Part shown: in pieces, positions 9,371-18,306 of the stretch
How the letters are laid out: every line of letters begins with the position of its first letter
Position numbering within the stretch: position 1 is the stretch's first letter
From: Paenarthrobacter sp. JL.01a
GTDB lineage: Bacteria; Actinomycetota; Actinomycetes; Actinomycetales; Micrococcaceae
Length of the DNA stretch: 64,000 nucleotides
NCBI RefSeq assembly: GCF_025452095.1
Contig: NZ_CP104877.1
Location: 1,736,001-1,800,000 of the forward strand
Reading direction: 5' to 3'
Notes under the pieces: model-generated
Seen by the model: the letters and a program-made list of their open reading frames with translations, nothing else
What the model was told of the DNA's origin: nothing
Databases searched by the model: none
Made by a program: the position numbers and the translations under genes

Positions 9371-10891
9371 TTAGAACAATCCCTTCGGAGCTGCCTGAAG
9401 GTCGATGACACCCGGAGCCGCGGTGATGTTGAGCTGGTCCAGTTCACCGGCTCCGAGTTCAGTGACGCGCTCGACGGCGGCGAGGAACCTTTCGATTTCC
9501 GCTTCCTCAACCAGACCGGCGGCCAGCGTACGGAACTTGTTGATGTATTGCTCGCGGGCGAAGGGCCGGGCACCGAGGGGGTGCGCGTCTGCTACTGCGA
9601 TCTCATCGGTGATGACAGTGCCGTCCGTGAGCGTGATCTCCACGGAACCACCGAAGGCCTTCTCCGCGATGTCCAGCGAGTGGTAGCGGCGGGTCCATTC
9701 AGGGTCTTCGACCGTGGTGACCTTGTGCCAGAGTGCCACGGTGTCCGGGCGGGCAGCGCGTTCGGGAGCGTAGGAGTCCACGTGGTGCCAGGCGCCGTCC
9801 TGCAGGGCGACGGTGAAGATGTAGGGGATGGAGTGGTCCAGGGTTTCCCGGGAGGCGGTGGGTGAGTACTTCTGGGGATCGTTGGCGCCGGCGCCGATGA
9901 CGTAGTGCGTGTGGTGGCTGGTCTTGATCAGCACCGAGGCCACGTTGGCCGGGTCCGTGGTTTCGGGGTGCTCGCGGTGCAGTTTGCGGGCGAGGTCGAT
10001 CCACGCCTGCGCCTGGTATTCGGCGGAGTGCTCCTTGGTGTAGGTGTCCAGGATCGCGCGCTTGGCCTCACCGGGAAGCGGCAGCGGCACCTCGTAGGAA
10101 GCCTCGGGACCGTCCAGCATCCAGGCGATGACACCGTCCTCACCTTCATAGATCGGCACGGGGGAAGTCTGTCCGCGCATGGCACGGTCCACGGCTTCGA
10201 CGGCCATCTTGCCTGCGAACGCCGGGGCGTGGGCCTTCCAGGTGGAGATCTCGCCCTTGCGGGACTGCCGTGTGGCGGTGGTGGTGTGCAGGGCCTGGCC
10301 GACGGACTGGAAGATCGTTTCGACGTCCAGGCCAAGGAGGGTTCCGATGCCGGCAGCGGCCGAGGGGCCAAGGTGGGCCACGTGGTCGATCTTGTGCTTG
10401 TGCAGGCAGATGGCCTTGACCAGGTTCACCTGGATTTCGTAGCCGGTAGCGATGGCCCGGACGAGGTCGGCACCGTTGGAACCGACGTGCTGGGCGACGG
10501 CCAGGATCGGCGGGATGTTGTCGCCCGGGTGGGAGTAGTCCGCAGCCAGGAAGGTGTCGTGGTAATCCAGTTCGCGCACGGCCACACCGTTTGCCCACGC
10601 GGCCCATTCCGGGGAAACCTGCTCGCTGATACCGAACACCGAGGCGCCCTTGCCGTTGGCGCTCGGTGCGTGGGTGAGGGCCTGCGCCCGGGCTGCAACG
10701 ATCGGTGCCCTGTTGAGGGAAGCGATTGCCACGGAGGCGTTGTCGATGATCCGGTTGATCACCATGTCAGTGACCTCTGCCGTCACTGCTACGGGGTCGG
10801 CGGCGACCTCGGCGATCTTGTGGGCCAACTGCTCCTCGCGGGGCAGGTTCTCTTCGCTCTTGTAGACACGGACGTGGTTGTTCTTGACCAT
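9371..10891 (-). CDS. prpD: 2-methylcitrate dehydratase
   Basis: It dehydrates 2-methylcitrate to 2-methylaconitate in the methylcitrate cycle. The 506 residues belong to the MmgE/PrpD family. Diagnostic stretches are [18 protein letters not shown] near residue 110, [32 protein letters not shown] near residues 330-365, and [17 protein letters not shown] chose ATG 10891, which has an AAGGAG site 5-6 bases upstream. A longer open frame to 11179 runs through gntR and is not real. No separate aconitase or prpF gene is seen nearby. Confidence 0.95.
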   Translation of the reverse strand: MVKNNHVRVYKSEENLPREEQLAHKIAEVAADPVAVTAEVTDMVINRIIDNASVAIASLNRAPIVAARAQALTHAPSANGKGASVFGISEQVSPEWAAWANGVAVRELDYHDTFLAADYSHPGDNIPPILAVAQHVGSNGADLVRAIATGYEIQVNLVKAICLHKHKIDHVAHLGPSAAAGIGTLLGLDVETIFQSVGQALHTTTATRQSRKGEISTWKAHAPAFAGKMAVEAVDRAMRGQTSPVPIYEGEDGVIAWMLDGPEASYEVPLPLPGEAKRAILDTYTKEHSAEYQAQAWIDLARKLHREHPETTDPANVASVLIKTSHHTHYVIGAGANDPQKYSPTASRETLDHSIPYIFTVALQDGAWHHVDSYAPERAARPDTVALWHKVTTVEDPEWTRRYHSLDIAEKAFGGSVEITLTDGTVITDEIAVADAHPLGARPFAREQYINKFRTLAAGLVEEAEIERFLAAVERVTELGAGELDQLNITAAPGVIDLQAAPKGLF

Positions 10892-10901
10892 GGTGCTCCT
10901 T

Positions 10902-11540
10902 CTAGGCAGGGGTGTGGGTGGCTTTGAGGTGGGTGAGGCTGCGGTGCAGGTGAACCATCGTGGCGGCTTCGGCGAGTCGCGGATTGCCCGCGGCGATGGC
11001 CTCGGCGATGGCGGCATGCTCAGCGGCGGCAGCGTGGAGCCTTGCTGAATCGTCGGCGGCCATACGGCGGACGCGGACCAAGTGGACCCGCAGGCCACGC
11101 ATGGCGTTGGCGAGGTAAGTATTGGAGACGGCGGCGTCGATGGCCTCGTCCAGCCGTCCCACGAGGTCGTAGTACTCATGGCGGGCGGGGTCGTCGTCGC
11201 TGATCAGTCCGGGGGCCTGCAGAAGTTGCGCCTGCAAGCGGGCAAAGATGCCCGGTTCGCCGCGCTGTGCCGCGAGGGAAGCGGCCCTGACTTCGAGGGT
11301 TTCGCGCAGTTCGAACAGTTCGTCGATGCTGTCCAGTGAGATATCGGTGACGACGACGCCCCGGCCGCCCGCCGCCGTCAGGCCTTCAGCGGTGAGTCGG
11401 CCCAACGCCTCCCGGACCGGGGTTCGTGAGACTCCAAGCCGTTCGGATTGTTCCACTTCGGCGAGGACCGTACCCGGTGGCAGGCGCCATTCAAGGATGT
11501 CCTCACGAAGGGCCGTGTAAGCCCGATCACTGGCGCGCAT
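10902..11540 (-). CDS. GntR-family regulator (FadR/FCD type), probable prp regulator
   Basis: The 212-residue protein has an N-terminal winged helix ([21 protein letters not shown] near residues 33-54) and a C-terminal all-helical FCD ligand domain with the metal-ligand type His and Asp residues ([26 protein letters not shown]). Such proteins usually bind small organic acids. It lies 10 bases upstream of prpD and is likely first in the operon, so I infer that it senses a methylcitrate-pathway intermediate. A perfect GTGTATACAC palindrome sits just upstream of its start, which suggests autoregulation. Confidence 0.88.
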   Translation of the reverse strand: MRASDRAYTALREDILEWRLPPGTVLAEVEQSERLGVSRTPVREALGRLTAEGLTAAGGRGVVVTDISLDSIDELFELRETLEVRAASLAAQRGEPGIFARLQAQLLQAPGLISDDDPARHEYYDLVGRLDEAIDAAVSNTYLANAMRGLRVHLVRVRRMAADDSARLHAAAAEHAAIAEAIAAGNPRLAEAATMVHLHRSLTHLKATHTPA

Positions 11541-11547
11541 GCCTTCA

Positions 11548-11609
11548 GTGTATACACAGAGCCTGCTTGAGGCCAGTGTTTTTCAATTCTTGCGGGTTTG
11601 TGTATACAT
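11548..11609. promoter_or_regulatory. Twin GTGTATACA(C/T) palindromes upstream of gntR-prp
   Basis: GTGTATACAC at 11548-11557 is a perfect 10-base palindrome 7 bases upstream of the gntR start. A second near-copy, GTGTATACAT, is at 11600-11609. The spacing is 52 bases, close to five helical turns. The short symmetric TGTATACA core fits the operator style of FadR-type GntR proteins, so these are probable autoregulatory operators. Confidence 0.6.
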
Positions 11610-11617
11610 TCGCCGCA

Positions 11618-12331
11618 TCAGTTCCGGTTCCAGCCGTACTCGTTCTCCGGCCGCCCGGGAGTGCCGTAGCGAGGCGCCCTGGTTACTGTTCCGGCGTCGG
11701 CAAGGTACTCCAGGTACCGTCGGGCCGTCACCCTGGACATGCCCAGCGCGTCCATGACTTCGCTGGCGGAGACAGCATCCTGCCGCGCCCGCACGAGGTC
11801 CTTCACCGCTTCCAGCGTCGAACCGGAAAGGCCTTTGGGCAGCGGCAGTTCGGTGGGAGCGCGGAGGCTGGCGAACGCCTGGTCCACATCGCTTTGCGAC
11901 GCGCCGGCCTTGGAGATCCCGGACAGTGAACCTGCCAGCTGTTCCCGGAACGTCCTGTAGCTGCGGAGCTTGTCGGCAAACGTTGCGTACGTGAAGGGCT
12001 TGATGAGGTACTGCACGACGCCGATGGAGACGGCGCTGCGGACGATGTTCAGTTCGCGCACAGCGGTGATGGCGATGATGTCGGCAAAGACGCCCGCAGA
12101 GCGCATCCGGCGTGCGACATCAAGGCCGTGCAGGTCCGGAAGGTTCATGTCCAACAGGACCAGGTCAACAGGGGAGCCTGAGGCCGCGAACTCGCCGAGG
12201 ATCCGCAGCGCCGATTGTCCATCCGGCGCTGTTCCCACCAGGGTGAACCCGTCCAAACGGCCCACGTAGACCGAATGTGCATCCGATGCTATGGGCTCGT
12301 CTTCGACAACCAGGACGCGGATCTCTGTCAT
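11618..12331 (-). CDS. Response regulator, CitB/DpiA-like
   Basis: The 237-residue protein has a receiver domain at residues 1-125 with the acidic pocket VVEDE and the phospho-acceptor Asp in LLDMNLPD near residue 60. A linker and a C-terminal winged helix (SASEVMDALGMSRVTARRYLEYLADAG) follow, the layout of CitB/DcuR regulators. Its ATG overlaps the kinase stop by four bases. With the divergent dctA-type gene this suggests control of C4-dicarboxylate or citrate uptake. Confidence 0.9.
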   Translation of the reverse strand: MTEIRVLVVEDEPIASDAHSVYVGRLDGFTLVGTAPDGQSALRILGEFAASGSPVDLVLLDMNLPDLHGLDVARRMRSAGVFADIIAITAVRELNIVRSAVSIGVVQYLIKPFTYATFADKLRSYRTFREQLAGSLSGISKAGASQSDVDQAFASLRAPTELPLPKGLSGSTLEAVKDLVRARQDAVSASEVMDALGMSRVTARRYLEYLADAGTVTRAPRYGTPGRPENEYGWNRN

Positions 12332-14043
12332 GCTTTCTCTTCCTCCGGAACGGGCGCGGGCAGCACAACATGGAACTGCGCGCCGCCGGGATTGCTGATG
12401 GTCATCGTACCGTTGAGTCGCTGGACGGCCTGCCGCACCAAGGCCAGGCCAACGCCCCGGCCATGGGCGCCGCCGCCGGTACCATCGGGGGACTTGGTGC
12501 TGAATCCGTACTGCAGTACGTCGTCGATCGACGCCGGATCGATGCCGCCGCCCGAATCGCGGATCGTGAATTCGACGGCGGCAGCACCGGCGTCGACCTC
12601 CAACTCAACCTGCCTCGGGAAATCGCCGGCGGCCGCGGCGTCGATCGCGTTGTCCAGCAGGTTTCCCAGAATGGTGACCAGATCCTGGATCTCCAGCCCC
12701 CGGACACCGCCGCTGCCCGAGGTTCGGACCACCAGTTCCACGCCACGCTCGTGCGCTTCGGCTGCCTTGCCCATCACCAACGCGCTCATCACGGGTTCGT
12801 CCACCGACGCCACCATGTCATCGGTGAGTTGTTGGCTCAGCTCCAGGTCCTTGGTGGCAAAGTCCAGGGCCTGCGGGGTGCGGCCCAGTTCCAGCAAAGA
12901 AACAATCATGTGCAGCCGGTTGGCATGTTCATGGGTCTGGGCACGCAGGGCATCCGAGAGTGTTTTCATTGTCTGCAGTTCGGTGCCGAGGGACTCGATT
13001 TCCGTGCGGTCCCTGATGGTCGCCACGGTGCCGTAGACCGCCGGTCTCTGCCGGCCGCGGGCCGGAACCGGGCCGACGGCCGGGGCCTGGTTAACCACCA
13101 AAATACGGGATCCGGTGAGGTGGATCTCGTCGTGCGCGGGCCTGCCGGATTCAAAGAGTGTCCGCAGGCTGCCGTCGAAGGGAAGCTCCGCCAGCTTCGG
13201 GGCGGCCTCAGGTGAGCGGTCGGCGTCGGAGGGTTCCAATCCCAGCAATTCCGCAGCTTGGTCGTTGTACATCACGGCTTTGCCGCGGGTGTCGAAGAGG
13301 ATCACGCCTTCACGCACCGAGTGCAGCACCGATTCGTAGTAGGCGAAGAGTTGCGCCAGTTGCTCCGGCCCCCAACCGCGGGTGACCGAACGCAGGTAGC
13401 GTCCCAGGAGCCAGGCAGCAAAAGACCCAAAAGCCAACACCACCAAGGCGATGCCACCAATGACACCCAGCCGGTCAGCCACGTCGGTATCGACCGTACG
13501 GACCGTGACTCCGGCGGCGACCAAAGCTTTGATGGAACCATCCGCAGCCCTGACGGGTGCGATGGTGCGGACCGAAGGGCCCAGCGTCCCGGCCGTGACT
13601 TCCGTGAACGTCTCACCCCGCAACGCAGGATCGATGGTTCCGATGTAGGGCTTGCCCAGTTCCTCGGTCCGGGGGTGGGTCCAGCGGGTGCGGTCCGTTG
13701 CCATGATCGTGATGAAGTCGGCATCGGCGTCGTGCATGACCTTCAATGCATAGGGCTGAAGGACTTCCGAGGGGTTGACGGTGGAAGCCGCGTCGAGCAC
13801 CAAAGGGTTGTTCGCGATGGACGTGGCAAGGGCCAGCATTCTCCCGCCCGCGTTGTCGTAGGCCCTGTCCCTGGCCTCAACCACGGAAAAGGTCCCGAAG
13901 ACCGCCGTCATCACCAGGACGAACAGCAGGTTTGCCACAAACAAACGTCGGGCAATGCTCCAGCTGTGAAACACAAGGACCTCCATGACCAATATGACCG
14001 CAACGGTGATGTATGTCACCCACGGCTCAATGATGGATATCAC
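12328..14043 (-). CDS. Sensor histidine kinase, CitA/DpiB-like
   Basis: This 571-residue membrane kinase has a first membrane helix near residues 10-50, an extracytoplasmic sensor domain of about 130 residues, a second helix near 185-205 (LGVIGGIALVVLAFGSF) and a PAS domain near 225-290. It ends in a Spo0B-like dimerisation region (HEHANRLHMIVSLLELG with the phospho-His) and an HATPase with DLVTILGNLLDNAIDAA and GGGAHGRGVGLALV. This is the CitA/DcuS architecture, so the external ligand is probably a di- or tricarboxylate. It starts at a GTG 69 bases from the divergent transporter gene. Confidence 0.9.
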   Translation of the reverse strand: MISIIEPWVTYITVAVILVMEVLVFHSWSIARRLFVANLLFVLVMTAVFGTFSVVEARDRAYDNAGGRMLALATSIANNPLVLDAASTVNPSEVLQPYALKVMHDADADFITIMATDRTRWTHPRTEELGKPYIGTIDPALRGETFTEVTAGTLGPSVRTIAPVRAADGSIKALVAAGVTVRTVDTDVADRLGVIGGIALVVLAFGSFAAWLLGRYLRSVTRGWGPEQLAQLFAYYESVLHSVREGVILFDTRGKAVMYNDQAAELLGLEPSDADRSPEAAPKLAELPFDGSLRTLFESGRPAHDEIHLTGSRILVVNQAPAVGPVPARGRQRPAVYGTVATIRDRTEIESLGTELQTMKTLSDALRAQTHEHANRLHMIVSLLELGRTPQALDFATKDLELSQQLTDDMVASVDEPVMSALVMGKAAEAHERGVELVVRTSGSGGVRGLEIQDLVTILGNLLDNAIDAAAAGDFPRQVELEVDAGAAAVEFTIRDSGGGIDPASIDDVLQYGFSTKSPDGTGGGAHGRGVGLALVRQAVQRLNGTMTISNPGGAQFHVVLPAPVPEEEKA

Positions 14044-14112
14044 ACAAGGGCAGCGGATTGGACATCAGTGCAGGACCGCAGCGCCTTACACAGTATCCAG
14101 AAGGAGAATCCC

Positions 14113-15459
14113 ATGACCTCTCAACGAGGAGAGTCGGCAGTAGCTGCCAAAAGTGGACGCAAGGGACTCGACAAGTCGCATTACCTGTACATCGCGGTCA
14201 TCCTGGCCGTCGTGCTAGGCGCTGTCGTCGGACTCTTGTTCCCGGAGGTCGGAAAGTCACTCAAGCCATTGGGGGACGGTTTCATCAAGCTCATCAAGAT
14301 GATGATTGCCCCGGTGATCTTCTGCACGATCGTGCTGGGCATCGGTTCAATCGCCAAGGCCGCCACGGTTGGCAAGGTCGGAGGCCTGGCCCTGGGCTAC
14401 TTCGTGGCCATGTCCACCTTCGCGCTCGCCATCGGACTGGTGGTCGGTAACCTTATCCACCCCGGTGAAGGCCTGAAGCTGACCCCGTACGATCCCAACA
14501 AGAAGGCGGCCACGGACAGCACCGTGGACTTCCTCCTCGGCATCATCCCCGGTGACATCCCCGTCCTGCCCACGCTGCTCGCAGCCATCCTGGTTGGATT
14601 CGCCCTCCAGAAGATGGGCAAGCAGGGCCAGCCCATCCTGAACGCCATCGGCCACGGCCAGCGCCTGGTCTTCCGCATTCTGATCATGATCATGTGGCTT
14701 GCCCCGGTCGGTGCCTTCGGTGCCATCGCCGCCGTCGTGGGTGCAACCGGCGCCCAGGCAATCCTGAGCATGTTCACCCTGATGGTGGCCTTCTACATCA
14801 CCTGTGCCCTCTTCATCGTGGTCATCCTCGGAACCCTGCTCCGCGCAGTGGCCGGCGTCAACATCTTCCGCCTCATGAAGTACCTTGCACGCGAATACCT
14901 GTTGATCTTCTCCACCTCCTCCTCTGAGGCAGCACTTCCGCGCCTGATCGCCAAGATGGAACACCTGGGCGTCTCCAAGCCGGTCGTAGGCGTTACCGTT
15001 CCCACGGGCTACTCCTTCAACCTGGACGGCACGGCCATCTACCTGACCATGGCATCCCTGTTCGTGGCCAACGCCATGGGCACCCCGCTGGACCTGGGTG
15101 CGCAGATCTCCCTGCTGGTGTTCATGATCATCGCCTCCAAGGGAGCCGCAGGTGTCACGGGTGCAGGTCTGGCCACCCTCGCCGCAGGTCTGCAGGCACA
15201 CAAGCCCGAACTCCTTGGCGGAGTAGGCATGATCGTGGGAATCGACCGCTTCATGTCCGAAGCCCGCGCCCTGACCAACTTCACCGGCAACGCTGTTGCC
15301 ACGGTGCTCATCGGCACCTGGGTCAAGGAGATCGACAACGGCCAGGTCGAGCGTGTCCTGTCCGGAAGCGAGCCATTCGACGAGCAGACGATGATCGCCC
15401 ACGGCAGCGAATCAGAGACCGACTCCGAGGCCGAAGCCCGGGCGAAGGCAACCGTCTAG
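14113..15459 (+). CDS. dctA: Dicarboxylate/amino acid:cation symporter (DctA-type)
   Basis: This 448-residue membrane carrier of the DAACS family has eight or more hydrophobic segments, the FIKLIKMMIAPVIFCTIVLG stretch near residue 60, the serine-rich re-entrant loop FSTSSSEAALPRL near 270, and the TGYSFNLDGTAIYLT substrate/cation motif near 300. Proton- or sodium-driven uptake of succinate, fumarate or malate is the likely role. An AAGGAG site precedes the ATG. Divergence from a CitA/CitB-type pair supports regulation by external carboxylates. A glutamate carrier (GltP) is the main alternative. Confidence 0.88.
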   Translation: MTSQRGESAVAAKSGRKGLDKSHYLYIAVILAVVLGAVVGLLFPEVGKSLKPLGDGFIKLIKMMIAPVIFCTIVLGIGSIAKAATVGKVGGLALGYFVAMSTFALAIGLVVGNLIHPGEGLKLTPYDPNKKAATDSTVDFLLGIIPGDIPVLPTLLAAILVGFALQKMGKQGQPILNAIGHGQRLVFRILIMIMWLAPVGAFGAIAAVVGATGAQAILSMFTLMVAFYITCALFIVVILGTLLRAVAGVNIFRLMKYLAREYLLIFSTSSSEAALPRLIAKMEHLGVSKPVVGVTVPTGYSFNLDGTAIYLTMASLFVANAMGTPLDLGAQISLLVFMIIASKGAAGVTGAGLATLAAGLQAHKPELLGGVGMIVGIDRFMSEARALTNFTGNAVATVLIGTWVKEIDNGQVERVLSGSEPFDEQTMIAHGSESETDSEAEARAKATV

Positions 15460-15485
15460 CGGTCCCTGCCCCAAGGCGCTCGCAG

Positions 15486-15530
15486 ACGACGAAGGCCGGC
15501 ACTTCCCAAGTGCCGGCCTTCGTCGTTTCC
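15486..15530 (+). terminator. Terminator after dctA
   Basis: A near-perfect 19-base inverted repeat (arms beginning ACGACGAAGG and ending CCTTCGTCGT, with loop CCC) is followed by TTCC. It lies 27 bases after the dctA stop. Confidence 0.85.
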
Positions 15531-15714
15531 CTTCCCGGGGGATGGGAACTTTATCCGAACCTTCGACCTCAACTAGAGGGTCAAGGCTCAAACATGGGGC
15601 AAAGTCAAGTTCCCCGAATAACCGTGTCGGGGGCTGTAGCCTGAAGGAGTAGTAATGCTGTAGCCCGGGGGCACAGCGGCAGGGAAGATCGTCGTCGAAA
15701 GAGTGGTTAGATAC

Positions 15715-16614
15715 GTGAGCATCGAACGGGGAACAGCTACGCTGGAAGGCGCCGGGCTCGATCTGGTAGACGCCGTCATGGGGCCCACGGGCCGCCCTCA
15801 CCGCGAATTCCCGGAACCTGCCCCGCTTGCCTCCCATGGCCCGGCGCGGGTCATCGCCATGGTCAACCAAAAAGGTGGGGTTGGTAAAACAACGTCCACT
15901 ATCAACCTCGCGGCTGCGCTCGCAGAGTACGGCCGGCGTGTCCTGCTGGTGGACTTCGACCCGCAGGGTGCTTTGTCGGCGGGCCTCGGGGCCAATCCGC
16001 ATGAACTTGACCTCACCGTCTACAACGTCCTGATGGACCGCAAGGTGAACATCCGCGACGCCATCCAGCAGACCGGGGTGGAAGGCGTTGACCTCCTTCC
16101 GGCCAACATCGACCTCTCCGCGGCTGAAGTGCAACTCGTTAATGAGGTCGCCCGGGAGCAGGTCCTGGACCGTGCCCTCAAGAACGTTGAAGACGACTAT
16201 GACGTCGTACTGATTGACTGCCAGCCATCGCTGGGCCTGCTGACCGTCAATGCGCTCACGGCAGCCCATGGGGTCATCATCCCGTTGATCTGTGAGTTCT
16301 TCGCACTTCGCGCCGTGGCCCTGCTGGTGGAAACCATCGAGAAAGTCCAGGACCGCCTCAACCCGCGCCTGCAGGTCGACGGCGTCCTGGCCACCATGTA
16401 CGACGCCCGCACCCTCCACAGCCGCGAAGTGATCTCCCGCCTGGTGGAGGCTTTCGGCGACAAAGTCTTCGAGACAGTCATCAAGCGCTCCATCAAGTTC
16501 GCAGATGCCACAGTGGCCGCCGAGCCGATCACCAGTTACGCCGGCAACCACATCGGTGCTGACGCCTACCGCCGCCTGGCCAAGGAACTTATCTCGCGCG
16601 GCGGCGCGCCCTAA
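15715..16614 (+). CDS. parA: ParA/Soj-like ATPase of the scpAB operon
   Basis: The 299-residue protein is a deviant-Walker ATPase. A non-conserved N terminus of about 45 residues precedes NQKGGVGKTTSTINLA. Later motifs are VLLVDFDPQGALS and DVVLIDCQPSLGLL. It is directly upstream of scpA and scpB, the order found in many actinobacteria, where it is distinct from the oriC parAB pair. A role in chromosome organisation is inferred. GTG 15715 is chosen, with GTG 15703 also possible; a GAAAGAG site lies just upstream. The 255-base gap before it holds the dctA terminator and the promoter region. Confidence 0.88.
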   Translation: MSIERGTATLEGAGLDLVDAVMGPTGRPHREFPEPAPLASHGPARVIAMVNQKGGVGKTTSTINLAAALAEYGRRVLLVDFDPQGALSAGLGANPHELDLTVYNVLMDRKVNIRDAIQQTGVEGVDLLPANIDLSAAEVQLVNEVAREQVLDRALKNVEDDYDVVLIDCQPSLGLLTVNALTAAHGVIIPLICEFFALRAVALLVETIEKVQDRLNPRLQVDGVLATMYDARTLHSREVISRLVEAFGDKVFETVIKRSIKFADATVAAEPITSYAGNHIGADAYRRLAKELISRGGAP

Positions 16615-16620
16615 CGGACA

Positions 16621-17505
16621 GTGGGACTGTCTTTCGCCCCGGCTCCGGAAACAGCGGCCGATGGGGAAACGCCCGACGCCGGAACCTCCGATGCGCCCAA
16701 GGCGGGCTTTGAGGTCCGGCTGGCCAACTTTACCGGCCCGTTCGACCTCCTGCTGGGCCTGATTTCCAAGCACAAGCTGGACATCACCGAAGTGGCGTTG
16801 GCTACTGTCACCGATGAGTTCATCAAGTACATCCGCCGTCTCCAGGAACTGGGGGAGGACTGGGCGCTCGATGAGGCCAGTGAATTCCTGGTGATTGCCG
16901 CGACGTTGCTTGACCTGAAGGCAGCGCGTCTCCTGCCCGCGGGAGAGGTGGAGGACGCCGAGGACATCGCGCTCCTGGAAGCAAGAGATCTCTTGTTTGC
17001 CCGCCTCCTGCAGTACAAAGCCTTCAAGCAGATCGCCGCAATCATGGGCGAAACCCTGGAGCAGGAAGGCCGGAGGTACCCCAGGCAGGTGGCCCTGGAG
17101 GCACACTTCGCAGCGATGCTTCCCGAACTCGTATGGCGGCACACGCCGGAGCAATTCGGCGAGTTGGCGGCCAAAGCGCTCAAGCCCAAGGACGAGGCTC
17201 CCGCCGAAGTGGGCCTGGGCCACCTTCACGCCCCGCCTGTCAGCGTCAAGGAGCAGGCAGGAATCATGGGTCACAGGCTGAAGCTGGGAGCGCCACTGTC
17301 CTTCCAGGCGTTGATCGGGGACGCCGGTACCACCTTGGTGGTAGTGGCGCGTTTCCTGGCCCTGTTGGAAATGTTCCGTGACCGGGTAGTGGCCTTTGAG
17401 CAGCCCGAACCGTTGGGTGAGTTGATGGTGCGCTGGACAGGCGACGATGCCGAATGGGACAGCTCAAGCTTGAGTGAAGAATATGAGGCTGGCAACAATG
17501 AGTGA
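16621..17505 (+). CDS. scpA: Segregation and condensation protein A
   Basis: ScpA is the kleisin subunit that bridges the SMC heads with ScpB. The conserved N-terminal region FEVRLANFTGPFDLLLGLISKHKLDITEV lies after a short acidic leader at residues 1-25. The middle is acidic and helical, and the C-terminal winged-helix part contains LSFQALIGDAGTTLVVVARFLALLEMFRDR. Length is 294 residues. It starts at GTG 16621, six bases after parA, and its stop overlaps the scpB start, so the operon is tightly coupled. Confidence 0.94.
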   Translation: MGLSFAPAPETAADGETPDAGTSDAPKAGFEVRLANFTGPFDLLLGLISKHKLDITEVALATVTDEFIKYIRRLQELGEDWALDEASEFLVIAATLLDLKAARLLPAGEVEDAEDIALLEARDLLFARLLQYKAFKQIAAIMGETLEQEGRRYPRQVALEAHFAAMLPELVWRHTPEQFGELAAKALKPKDEAPAEVGLGHLHAPPVSVKEQAGIMGHRLKLGAPLSFQALIGDAGTTLVVVARFLALLEMFRDRVVAFEQPEPLGELMVRWTGDDAEWDSSSLSEEYEAGNNE

Positions 17506-18154
17506 AGAAGCAGGATCCCGGGACGGGCTTGCGGAACTGGAAGAGCTGCCTGGCGGTGCCCGGGCTGCGTTGGAAGCGGTGCTCATGGTCATCGACCAGC
17601 CTGCAACCTCCGAAGAGCTGGCCGCCGGCCTCAACGTAACGGTCGCCGTCGTTGAGGATTTGCTGGAGGACCTGCAGCGGGAGTATAGCGGCTATACTGT
17701 TAAAGCCCCGGACGTGGATGCTGTCGGCTTTGCCGGTTCCAGCACTGCACCCCGGGGTTTTGAATTGCGGAACGTCGCCGGCGGGTGGCGGATCTATTCA
17801 CGGTCGGATTTTGCCGACATCGTGGGAAGGTTCGTCCTCGAAGGGCAGACCACCAGGCTTACTCAGGCAGCGCTTGAAACCCTGGCGGTCATTGCCTACC
17901 GGCAACCGGTCTCCAGGGCCCGGGTGTCCGCCATTCGCGGCGTCAATGTCGATTCTGTGGTCAGGACCCTCACCCAGAGAGGTTTGATCGAGGAGTCCGG
18001 AACGGATCCCGAATCCGGGGCTCTCTTGTACCGGACCACCTCGTACTTCCTGGAACGGATGGGCATTGGATCGGTGGCTGAACTGCCACAGCTCTCGCCG
18101 CACCTTCCAGGCCTGGAAGGAATTGACGAGTACTACGACGCAAGCCGGATGTAG
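17498..18154 (+). CDS. scpB: Segregation and condensation protein B
   Basis: The 218-residue ScpB has two winged-helix domains. The first begins ARAALEAVLMVIDQPATSEELA. The second contains LTQAALETLAVIAYRQPVSRARVSAIRGVNVD and GLIEESGTDPESGALLYRTT, all typical of the family. ATG 17498 overlaps the scpA stop by eight bases. A gap of about 150 bases separates it from rluB. Confidence 0.94.
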   Translation: MSEEAGSRDGLAELEELPGGARAALEAVLMVIDQPATSEELAAGLNVTVAVVEDLLEDLQREYSGYTVKAPDVDAVGFAGSSTAPRGFELRNVAGGWRIYSRSDFADIVGRFVLEGQTTRLTQAALETLAVIAYRQPVSRARVSAIRGVNVDSVVRTLTQRGLIEESGTDPESGALLYRTTSYFLERMGIGSVAELPQLSPHLPGLEGIDEYYDASRM

Positions 18155-18306
18155 CCGCGTGCTCCTGCCGGCTGTGCGGGACAACTTCATACTGATTCAG
18201 GGCACCTTAGCAAGGTGCGCAGCAACAAGGGGCAGACGACGTCTGCCCGGCTGGCTAGTGTTGATTGCAGCACTCAATGCCGGCCATCACTACACAAGGA
18301 CGGGTC

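Noticed and set aside
8510..9865. Long plus-strand open frame across prpB and prpD
   Set aside because: It lies antisense to two clear genes, shows no motifs and has no ribosome site.
13258..14112. Long N-terminal extension of the dctA frame
   Set aside because: It runs antisense through the histidine kinase gene. The AAGGAG site and conserved N terminus put the start at 14113.
15715..16614. Plasmid-type parAB partition system
   Set aside because: No parB or parS is adjacent, and the gene belongs to the conserved scpAB operon.
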